DNA of 64,000 bases from Myxococcales bacterium 68-20 (lineage in GTDB: Bacteria; Myxococcota_A; Polyangia; Polyangiales; Polyangiaceae), in assembly GCA_001899635.1 (NCBI GenBank), contig MKVQ01000042.1, forward strand, positions 248,001-312,000. The letters run 5' to 3'. Of this stretch, positions 54,585 to 64,000 are shown piece by piece (the stretch's first letter is position 1; the number at the start of each line of letters is the position of its first letter). The translations under genes were made by a program, and so were the position numbers. The notes under the pieces were generated by a model. It was not told the origin of the DNA. It did no database searches and worked only from the letters and a program-made list of their open reading frames with translations.

Positions 54585-54680
54585 CCCCCTCCCCGCGCGG
54601 CTTGCGCCGCGCGGCCTCCCCCTTATCCGTGCTCGGCCCTTCGGGCCTGCGCGCGGATGGGGGAGGACGCTTCGGCTCAG
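54585..54680. repeat. Dispersed repeat family 1, copy 1
   Basis: About 95 bases, nearly identical to 57480-57573. It can fold into a hairpin (CCGCGCGGC ... GCCGCGCGG) followed by a long stem CCTCCCCC-TT-ATCCG / CGGAT-GGGGGAGG that encloses GGCCC-ttc-GGGCC. Intergenic, next to the lipoprotein gene at 54004. Confidence 0.8.
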
Positions 54681-54823
54681 AACTGCGCTCGTGCTCCTCG
54701 GCCGAACGACGCACGCGCCTCGCGCCTACTCGCAGTCGGCCAAAGCGCGGGTTGTCGAGTGCGCCGTTCGTTCACCGCGTGCCTTCGTGCCTGGGGCTCG
54801 CGCGTCGCGACGTGCACCACCCG

Positions 54824-54891
54824 CCGGCGCATCCGCGCGCCGAGCCCTCGAATCCCCCACGGTCACGTGACCGGCGCATGGCCGTCTCCGG
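54824..54891. repeat. Dispersed repeat family 2, copy D (short)
   Basis: CCGGCGCATCCGCGCGCCGAG is nearly the same as the start of the 58452 copy (21 of 22 bases over the aligned start). A diverged version of the CACGTCACGGCG element found at 56091 and 59121 follows; here its core is the palindrome GGTCACGTGACC. The segment between the two parts is missing relative to copy A. Confidence 0.6.
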
Positions 54892-54966
54892 GAGAGTCGC
54901 TCGCGGTTCATCGACGCAGCTGCCGCGGCACGACGCGCAGCGACGGAAGTGCTGGAGAGCCGGTTG

Positions 54967-55947
54967 TCAGCGCGCGCAACGGAATCCGAGGTCCGCGCTC
55001 CTCTCCCCGCCGAAACTCGTCGAACCGCGCGAACGAAACGCCCCTCCCGTCGCGGGATCACGAACGATGACCCGATCGAACTCGATGCAGTCATCCTCCA
55101 TGCACGTCGGCGACCGAGTCCATTCCCACACGCCGCTCGTCACGACATCGCGCCCGGCAACGTCGACGCGTTTCGTCTCCGCATCAAAAACGAGTACCTC
55201 CTCTGCTCGAGGCAGCTCGACAGTATCGCGTGGCGGATGGAAACGCAGCGCCGAGAACCACTCTTGCTCCGTCGGCAAGCGTTTGCCCGCCCACGCGCAA
55301 TAGTGCGCGGCGTCGATCCACCGCACGCAGTTCATGGGAAATGCGCGTCGGTTCGACTCGAGCGCATTGCAGGCGGCCGCTCGACGATACTCGCCGCGAT
55401 GGACAACCATGCCGTCGCCCGGAGCGAAGCTGTCACAACGTCGCGCGCGGACGCAGGCGTCGTACTCCTCGACGGTGACGACGTGCGGGTCGACCATCGT
55501 CGCCGGCGGCAGTGGCTTCGCGGAATCCGGCTCGTCGCCGTCGAGCGCGTCGATGCGACGAGCGACAAGCCTTCCAGCATCGGGCCACACGGGGTCGAAC
55601 TCGGCTTCGATCGCGACGAGCGCACCGTTGCACGCCCTCGTCGCGCCCCGCTCGTCGATCGCTTCGTCGAGCTTCACCCAAAGCCGAACAAACCGTCCCT
55701 TCGCGCCTACCGGGACAAGCGAGTGGTTCTCGTACTCCAGGCTGAGTCTGCCGACCATGCGCACCGTCCGTCCCTCGAAAGCGACGGGATCATCCACGAG
55801 CTCGCGCCATCCGACCCGGCGTACCCCCGGGGTCCGCTGACCGAGGTGACACATGGCGCGATCGTCGACGATGCCCGACACCTTCGGCCTGGAGCACGCG
55901 ACGGCCCCAACGAGCGCAAAGCCAACGAACGCAGCGCGGCGGCCCAC
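54967..55947 (-). CDS. SUMF1/FGE-like domain lipoprotein
   Basis: 326 residues with lipoprotein signal (lipobox GAVAC, Cys 18). Residues 25-140 are a beta-rich region of unknown type. About 150-326 matches the formylglycine-generating-enzyme-like (SUMF1) fold: TVEEYDACVRAR, FPMNCVRWIDAAHYCAWAGKRLPTEQEWFSAL, SGVWEWTRSP and a terminal DLGFRCAR. The catalytic Cys pair of true FGE is not seen, so it is probably a non-enzymatic, lectin-like or structural member, as most bacterial SUMF1 proteins outside sulfatase loci are. ATG 55947. Confidence 0.83.
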   Translation of the reverse strand: MGRRAAFVGFALVGAVACSRPKVSGIVDDRAMCHLGQRTPGVRRVGWRELVDDPVAFEGRTVRMVGRLSLEYENHSLVPVGAKGRFVRLWVKLDEAIDERGATRACNGALVAIEAEFDPVWPDAGRLVARRIDALDGDEPDSAKPLPPATMVDPHVVTVEEYDACVRARRCDSFAPGDGMVVHRGEYRRAAACNALESNRRAFPMNCVRWIDAAHYCAWAGKRLPTEQEWFSALRFHPPRDTVELPRAEEVLVFDAETKRVDVAGRDVVTSGVWEWTRSPTCMEDDCIEFDRVIVRDPATGGAFRSRGSTSFGGERSADLGFRCAR

Positions 55948-56002
55948 GATGGAACTCTAACTCAACGTGTCGGCCCACGGGCGTCGAGGCATGCAGCACT
56001 GG

Positions 56003-56262
56003 CCGGCGCGCCCACGCGCCGAGCTTCGTGGCGCGCACGTTCCGCGCCGCCAAGACGGCCACGCGCGCTCGATCTCTCAAACCACCTACAGTCACGTCAC
56101 GGCGCATTGCCGTCGCCAGACGACGCTCGCAACCGACAAGATCAGTCACCGCTCAGCGAAGCCGAGCGGTGACGCTCTTGAAGCGATCACTCCTCGTCGA
56201 CGGCCGCCAGCGAGGGCGACGGCTGTGGGATCGGCGGGGTCGCGCGAACGGTCATGCGCTCA
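56003..56262. repeat. Family 2 repeat, copy A, including a duplicated rpoC 3' end
   Basis: Bases 56003-56050 match 58452-58499 at 46 of 48 positions. Bases 56051-56140 match 59074-59170. Bases 56141-56262 match 59484 to about 59617, which are the rpoC terminator hairpin and the last codons of rpoC. The copied minus-strand frame ends PPIPQPSPSLAAVDEE, against [16 protein letters not shown] in RpoC. The hairpin ACCGCTC ... GAGCGGT is at 56148-56170. Confidence 0.85.
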
Positions 56263-56335
56263 CCGGCCTGCGCATCGGTACGCCGCGCGTCACTGCGCAC
56301 ACGGTCCGAGCACGCCGTCGGGGCTGCGAACCGGG

Positions 56336-56650
56336 TCACACCGCTGGGGGTCCGGTGAAGGTCTGAACCAGCTCGCCGTGATGCATGAGATTGAAATCCG
56401 GGTCCACCAGCGCAAGAAACTCGGTGAACGCGGGTGCTTTCGCGAAGTCCTCCATGCCGCGGATCGCCTCGGCCATGCTGTTCCACTCGACGACGTCGAT
56501 CCAGACGTCTTGCTTGACGTCGTGGTACGTGCGCCTCTCCTTGAATCCGGGCGCCGTTCTCAAGAAGTCGTTGAGCGTCTCCATCATGCGCCTGGCAGCT
56601 TCGTGGCTGACGTCCTTGCGAAAGCGATAGATCGGGATCTCGTACGCCAT
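56336..56650 (-). CDS. ABM-fold (dimeric ferredoxin-like) protein
   Basis: 104 residues from ATG 56650 (GAGGAG 4 bases upstream). It looks like an antibiotic-biosynthesis-monooxygenase-type ferredoxin-like fold: a first strand PIYRFRKDV, the helix HEAARRMMETLNDFLRTAPGF, then YHDVKQDVWIDVVEWNS, a helix AEAIRGMEDFAKAPAFTEFLAL and a final HHGELVQTF strand. Proteins of this fold often bind or oxidise small hydrophobic compounds. It is divergent from the WYL regulator gene with a 119-base shared region containing two dyads, so it is a likely target of that regulator. Confidence 0.8.
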   Translation of the reverse strand: MAYEIPIYRFRKDVSHEAARRMMETLNDFLRTAPGFKERRTYHDVKQDVWIDVVEWNSMAEAIRGMEDFAKAPAFTEFLALVDPDFNLMHHGELVQTFTGPPAV

Positions 56651-56716
56651 GGTTCTCCTCATTGGTATCGGGCCACGAGCGTGGGAGACGCTCGCTCCGT
56701 CCCGGCAGATATGACA

Positions 56717-56744
56717 CTGTCCTCCTGACAGAAGCCGTCAGGAG
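56717..56744. promoter_or_regulatory. Overlapping dyads between ABM gene and WYL regulator
   Basis: CTGTC-N5-GACAG (56717-56731) overlaps CTCCTGAC-agaagcc-GTCAGGAG (56722-56744, perfect 8-bp arms). Placed between divergent start codons at 56650 and 56770; the probable operator of the WYL regulator. Confidence 0.6.
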
Positions 56745-56769
56745 CCGGCACGAGGACGCGAGCTCGACG

Positions 56770-57453
56770 ATGCGTGTGACGAGGTTGTTCAAGGTGCTGG
56801 ACCGTCTGCGCGGCCTTCGCCGCCCGCGGACTGCCGAGGCGCTGGCGGAGGATCTCGGCGTCTCGGTGCGCACGGTCTATCGCGACATCGCCACGCTCCA
56901 GTCGATCGGTGCGCCGATCGAGGGTCAAGCCGGCATCGGGTACATGCTCCGCAGAGGGTTCTTCCTCCCCCCGCTCTCGTTCGACCCGGACGAGCTCGAG
57001 TCTTTGATCCTGGGCACGCGCATCGTGGCCGCGCGCGGCGATCCCGAGCTGGCCGCCGCCGCGAGACGTGCCTCGGCGAAGATCGCTCACGTCCTCGGCA
57101 GCACGGGGAGGTCGACACGTCTCCCGCTCCACGCTGCTCCACTGTCGCGCGCGACGAACGCCGACGAGACCCGTGCGCTGCGCCTCGTGCGTCACGCCAT
57201 CCGCAGCCGCGAGATCCTCCACGTGGTCTATCGCGATTCGAAGGAGCGCACGACCGAGCGGCACCTCCGACCGGTCGGGCTGACGGCCTTCGACGTGGTG
57301 TGGTTGGTAACCGCCTGGTGCGAGTCGCGCGAGGACTTTCGCAGCTTCCGCCTCGACCGCTTCGTATCTTTGCGAGCGACCGGCCAGCGGTTCCGCGACG
57401 AACCCGGCAAGCTCTTCGAGGACTTCCTGGCGCGCATGAACACGACGCTCTGA
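56770..57453 (+). CDS. YafY/WYL-family transcriptional regulator
   Basis: 227 residues from ATG 56770; the longer frame from 56662 crosses the operator. An N-terminal winged HTH (residues 4-58: LFKVLDRLRGLRRPRTAEALAEDLGVSVRTVYRDIATL) and a WYL-type sensor domain follow (HAIRSREILHVVYRD, LRPVGLTAFDVVWLVTAWCES, FRSFRLDRFVSLRATG). WYL domains sense ligands or nucleic acids and regulate neighbouring genes. Divergent from the ABM-fold gene, with dyads in the shared region; autoregulation is likely. Confidence 0.9.
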   Translation: MRVTRLFKVLDRLRGLRRPRTAEALAEDLGVSVRTVYRDIATLQSIGAPIEGQAGIGYMLRRGFFLPPLSFDPDELESLILGTRIVAARGDPELAAAARRASAKIAHVLGSTGRSTRLPLHAAPLSRATNADETRALRLVRHAIRSREILHVVYRDSKERTTERHLRPVGLTAFDVVWLVTAWCESREDFRSFRLDRFVSLRATGQRFRDEPGKLFEDFLARMNTTL

Positions 57454-57479
57454 AGGGGCCCTCCCCGCGCGGCTTGTTG

Positions 57480-57573
57480 CCCCTCCCCGCGCGGCTTCGC
57501 CGCGCGGCCTCCCCCTTATCCGTGCTCGGCCCTTCGGGCCTGCGCGCGGATGGGGGAGGACGCCTTGGGTCAG
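57480..57573. repeat. Dispersed repeat family 1, copy 2
   Basis: Second copy of the element at 54585-54680, with the hairpin perfect here (CCGCGCGGC-TTC-GCCGCGCGG). It is preceded at 57460-57474 by a partial duplicate of its own left end (CCTCCCCGCGCGGCTT). Located between the WYL regulator and the lipoprotein at 57622. Confidence 0.8.
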
Positions 57574-57621
57574 CGGCCACGCTCTCGTCCTTTTCCACGG
57601 TGCGAGTACGATGACCTCCCA

Positions 57622-58416
57622 ATGGGGGCACATCACTGGTCACTGGTCATCGCGCTCGGGGCGCTCGCGTGTACGGCATCGACGACCGCCGATCCGCCGA
57701 CGGCGAGCACGCACGCGGCGGAGCGTTCACCAGCAGTTGAGGAAATCCTCCGCCGCATGAGCGAACGTTATGCGAGCGCAAAGACCTACCGCGACGACGG
57801 CACCCTCCACAGCAAGATTGGCGATGCTCGTTCCGTAACGCGAGTTCGCACGCTGTGGATCGCCCCCGACCAACTCGCGTTCGAGGCGCTGCGCGAACAC
57901 GACCGATACTTCGATCCAACCCGCATTCTCATCACGAGCCGAGGTGACTCGACGCGCACGCTCTTCCTCGGGCGAATTCGCGAAGAGCCTTCGCTCGACG
58001 ATGCCCTCTACGCGATGCAGGGCGTCTCGCAGGGAACGACCGGGCTCGCGCCGCGCTGGCTGCTCGAACGCGGATGCCGCCTGTCCGCGAGGTACGTCCT
58101 CGATGGACAAGAGCCGTGCGGGAGTTCGATCTGCTTCAAGCTCGTCGGAGATCTCCGCGGCTACACCGTGACGCTCGACATCGACACGACGACCTTTGCG
58201 CTCCGTCGGTATCGGTCGCGAGGGACGCTCCAGCTCGACGAAGCCAACGCACGGAAGCGCATCGAAGCCATGCCATCCAGCCTCCGTGCTGGACGCACGG
58301 ACGACGCCTTGCTGGAGTCGCTCACCAAGCCCGTCGACGTCGAGGACGACCTCGTGATCGCCCCGGTGTTCGACGCTCCGATCACGCCCGCCGACCTCGA
58401 CCAGCTTGCCCCCTGA
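57622..58416 (+). CDS. LolA-like lipoprotein, unknown
   Basis: 264 residues from ATG 57622; upstream codons lie in the repeat. Signal peptide with lipobox GALAC. The mature part is consistent with a LolA/LppX-like half-barrel or DUF2092-type fold: VEEILRRMSERYASAKTYRDDGTL, RVRTLWIAPDQLAFEAL, then a Cys pair (GCRLSARYVLD, EPCGSSICFKLVGDL) and RRYRSRGTLQLDEA. The helix-then-strand start is a frequent lipoprotein pattern in Myxococcota. No functional assignment. Confidence 0.75.
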   Translation: MGAHHWSLVIALGALACTASTTADPPTASTHAAERSPAVEEILRRMSERYASAKTYRDDGTLHSKIGDARSVTRVRTLWIAPDQLAFEALREHDRYFDPTRILITSRGDSTRTLFLGRIREEPSLDDALYAMQGVSQGTTGLAPRWLLERGCRLSARYVLDGQEPCGSSICFKLVGDLRGYTVTLDIDTTTFALRRYRSRGTLQLDEANARKRIEAMPSSLRAGRTDDALLESLTKPVDVEDDLVIAPVFDAPITPADLDQLAP

Positions 58417-58451
58417 CGGGTTGCCTACTCGCCCATCAGGACGCCTAGGGA

Positions 58452-58499
58452 CCGGCGCGTCCGCGCGCCGAGCTTCGTGGCGCGCACGTTCCGCGCCGC
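58452..58499. repeat. Family 2 repeat, left module (copy B)
   Basis: 48 bases, 46 identical to 56003-56050. Contains GCGCGCC-gagcttcgt-GGCGCGC, a 7-bp hairpin. Unlike copy A, it is not followed by the right module, which appears instead at 59074 after the DUF559 gene. Confidence 0.75.
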
Positions 58500-58611
58500 G
58501 CGCGGTGCGCGTCATCGCCAAACCTCCCTCGTCCACGAGCGCGCGCGTCACGGAACCTGCGCGAAGGGACTTCGCTCGGCGCGCGAACGCGCCGGCCTCG
58601 TGGAGCTATTC

Positions 58612-58974
58612 ATGTTCGCTCGGTCCCTCGTTTCTCCTCACCAGGCGCAGCTTCTCGAGGAGCGCGCTCACCGCATGCGCTGCACTCCAACACGCTCCGA
58701 GGAGTGGCTCTGGCGCCGCCTCGCCGGCTCAAAGACCGGCTTCGCCTTCCGCAGGCAACTCGTCATCGGTCCCCACATCACCGACTTCGCCTGCACAAAG
58801 GTCCGCCTCGTCGTCGAAGTCGACGGCGCCTATCACGAGGACCGAGCCCGCCCCGATGCGCGCCGTGACCGGAAGCTCGCAGACCTAGGCTGGTCCGTCC
58901 TCCGCGTCCCCGACCGCCTCGTCTTCGACGATCTCGATGCCGTCGTCGCCAAAGCCTCGGCGCTCCGCCGTTGA
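58612..58974 (+). CDS. DUF559 endonuclease-like protein (VSR fold)
   Basis: 120 residues from ATG 58612 (GGAG 6 bases upstream). DUF559/VSR-type PD-(D/E)xK protein: EEWLWRRLAGSKTGFAFRRQ, then the catalytic-type segment ITDFACTKVRLVVEVDGAYH (Asp in TDF, Glu and Asp in EVD) and a DRKLADLGWSVLRVPDRLV end. A nuclease fold with the usual acidic residues, so probably catalytic. Such small proteins are scattered singly in many genomes and often associate with repeats or insertions. Here it sits exactly between the two halves of a family 2 repeat that are contiguous elsewhere. Confidence 0.88.
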   Translation: MFARSLVSPHQAQLLEERAHRMRCTPTRSEEWLWRRLAGSKTGFAFRRQLVIGPHITDFACTKVRLVVEVDGAYHEDRARPDARRDRKLADLGWSVLRVPDRLVFDDLDAVVAKASALRR

Positions 58975-59073
58975 GACCGAACACGAGCGAGCTCAAATCG
59001 ACGAGGCGGCGTCGGGGAGTCGGTCCCTCGCACCCGCACAAGGAGCGGACGACAACCTCGTAAGTCGGAAGAC

Positions 59074-59170
59074 GCCGGCAAGCGACGGCCACGCGCGCTC
59101 GATGCCTCAACCCCCACCGTCACGTCACGGCGCGTTGCCGTCGCCGGAACAAACTCGCAGTCGGCAAGAC
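59074..59170. repeat. Family 2 repeat, right module (copy C)
   Basis: About 97 bases matching 56048-56140 with scattered differences, centred on CACGTCACGGCGCGTTGCCG. It is separated from the rpoC terminator by about 310 bases containing the heptamer tract, which copy A lacks. Confidence 0.7.
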
Positions 59171-59311
59171 CGCGACGCGGGTGCGAGGGGCCGGCTCCCC
59201 GGCGACGCCGGTGTAACAGCAGCGGAGAGACGTGAACGAAGATGAGGGAGGAGGCAGGAGGGCGCGGAGAGAGGCGGAGAGAAGAGAGCGGAAAGAGCAG
59301 AGGCGGAGAGA

Positions 59312-59440
59312 AGAGAGCAGAGAGAGCAGAGAGCAGAGAGCAGAGAGCAGAGAGCAGAGAGCAGAGAGCAGAGAGCAGAGAGCAGAGAGCAGAAAGCAGA
59401 AAGCAGAAAGCAGAAAGCAGAGAGCAGAGAGCAGAGAGCA
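59312..59440. repeat. Heptanucleotide tandem repeat (AGAGCAG)n
   Basis: About 17 tandem heptamers, mostly AGAGCAG with a block of four AAAGCAG variants. Because 7 is not a multiple of 3, all reading frames stay open and translate as LLSALCS-type repeats. Not coding. Confidence 0.92.
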
Positions 59441-59493
59441 AACAAAACAGCGACGCCGCGATCCCGAAGAACCGCGGCGCCTCTGAGTCACCC

Positions 59494-59526
59494 ACCGCTC
59501 AGCCAGGCGAAGCCAAGCCGAGCGGT
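59494..59526 (-). terminator. rpoC terminator hairpin
   Basis: ACCGCTC ... GAGCGGT with an extended inner stem around a TTCG turn, 17 bases beyond the rpoC stop. No T tract. A shortened copy is present at 56148-56170. Confidence 0.65.
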
Positions 59527-59542
59527 GAGCACTGTCCGAGGA

Positions 59543-63808
<4,266 letters not shown>

Positions 63809-63880
63809 CGGGGTGCCTTTCCTATCGGGTACTTCTGAAGATGGATACTTCTAAAGGGGCCGGATTCGAGAGGAGCGGAG

Positions 63881-63909
63881 GGGGAGAGGCGAGGGTCTCG
63901 CCCCTCCCC
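63881..63909. other. Hairpin in the rpoB-rpoC spacer
   Basis: GGGGAGAGGCGA-gggtc-TCGCCCCTCCCC, 12 bp with one mismatch, in the 108-base spacer. It could tune read-through or protect mRNA ends. Two TACTTCT direct repeats lie between it and the rpoC start. Confidence 0.5.
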
Positions 63910-63916
63910 GGTCGCG

Positions 63917-64000
63917 TCACTCTTCGGCGGCCGCGTCGGTCGCGCGAACCTGTCCCGGCTCGAGGAGCTCGATGTTCAGGCAGAGCGCCTGGAGCTCCTT
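63917..64000 (-). CDS. rpoB: DNA-directed RNA polymerase subunit beta, 3' end only
   Basis: The last 27 codons and stop of rpoB; the rest lies beyond the right edge. The visible residues KELQALCLNIELLEPGQV match the conserved C-terminal KELQSL-L-(D/N)-(V/I)-EL signature of the beta subunit, followed by an acidic tail. It precedes rpoC on the same strand, as in nearly all bacteria. Confidence 0.95.
   Translation of the reverse strand, partial: KELQALCLNIELLEPGQVRATDAAAEE

Noticed and set aside
54543-54714. Longer N terminus for the 54004 lipoprotein
   Set aside because: The added residues are a translation of the family 1 dispersed repeat; the same peptide appears from the unrelated copy at 57480.
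58833-59495. Hydrophobic minus-strand frame rich in LLSALCS repeats
   Set aside because: Pure product of the heptamer tract; all frames are open there and the N terminus is repeat-derived.

Overview
The window looks like a chromosomal segment from a myxobacterium-type bacterium (Myxococcota, probably Polyangiales). The base composition is strongly G+C-rich and most codons end in G or C. There are many lipoproteins whose signal peptide is followed by an Asp/Ala/Gly/Pro-rich spacer. Other signs are a C-terminal Cys-x-Cys + hydrophobic + Arg-cluster sorting tail (MYXO-CTERM-like), an AgmX/PglI-like C-terminal domain and a soluble Ser/Thr kinase. The genus is an inference; no rRNA or tRNA gene was seen.

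Layout. 1-7075 (minus) is cassette A: a secreted protein, an ECF sigma factor, a membrane partner with a repeat-like tail, a Cys-rich lipoprotein with six NCGxCG units, two lipoproteins built from W-x5-DVW-x-VG beta-propeller repeats, and an RCC1-repeat lipoprotein that runs off the left edge. 7198-13409 holds a DUF3175 protein, two lipoproteins, an Aquifex-type aconitase facing a universal stress protein, and a small membrane protein. 13528-21344 is a complete heavy-metal RND efflux operon (outer-membrane factor, pump, adaptor) divergent from its two-component regulator, with a symmetric operator array between them. 21372-26217 has an M32 carboxypeptidase, a lone receiver overlapping a Ser/Thr kinase-receiver fusion, and an AgmX-like lipoprotein. 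26666-33551 (plus) is cassette B, a second copy of the cassette A gene order (Cys-rich, propeller, propeller-like, RCC1) with an added IgGFc-binding-like protein and no sigma factor next to it.

33553-41031 has small secreted proteins, a MYXO-CTERM protein, a decayed sigma54 activator, a TM-helix channel-like protein, an acidic protein and DNA polymerase II (PolB). 41139-45263 is a two-gene unit: a short MscS channel preceded by a 1078-residue protein combining signal peptide, periplasmic coiled coil, about six membrane helices and a cytoplasmic P-loop NTPase. This is the best candidate here for an undescribed system. 45432-50828 holds a SIMPL protein, a repeat lipoprotein, a SulP-STAS-beta-carbonic anhydrase fusion and a small membrane protein. 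50956-58974 is an accessory strip of lipoproteins, a WYL regulator with a divergent ABM-fold target, and a DUF559 nuclease, scattered with at least two families of dispersed repeats. One repeat copy contains a diverged duplicate of the last codons and terminator of rpoC. 59543-64000 is rpoC and the 3' end of rpoB.

How genes work together. The clearest functional units are the metal-efflux/two-component pair, the ECF-controlled lipoprotein cassette, the receiver/kinase-receiver pair, the NTPase-MscS pair and rpoB-rpoC. Four-base ATGA/GTGA stop-start overlaps tie most of these into operons. Starts were chosen from Shine-Dalgarno spacing and signal-peptide logic; where that was ambiguous the entry says so.
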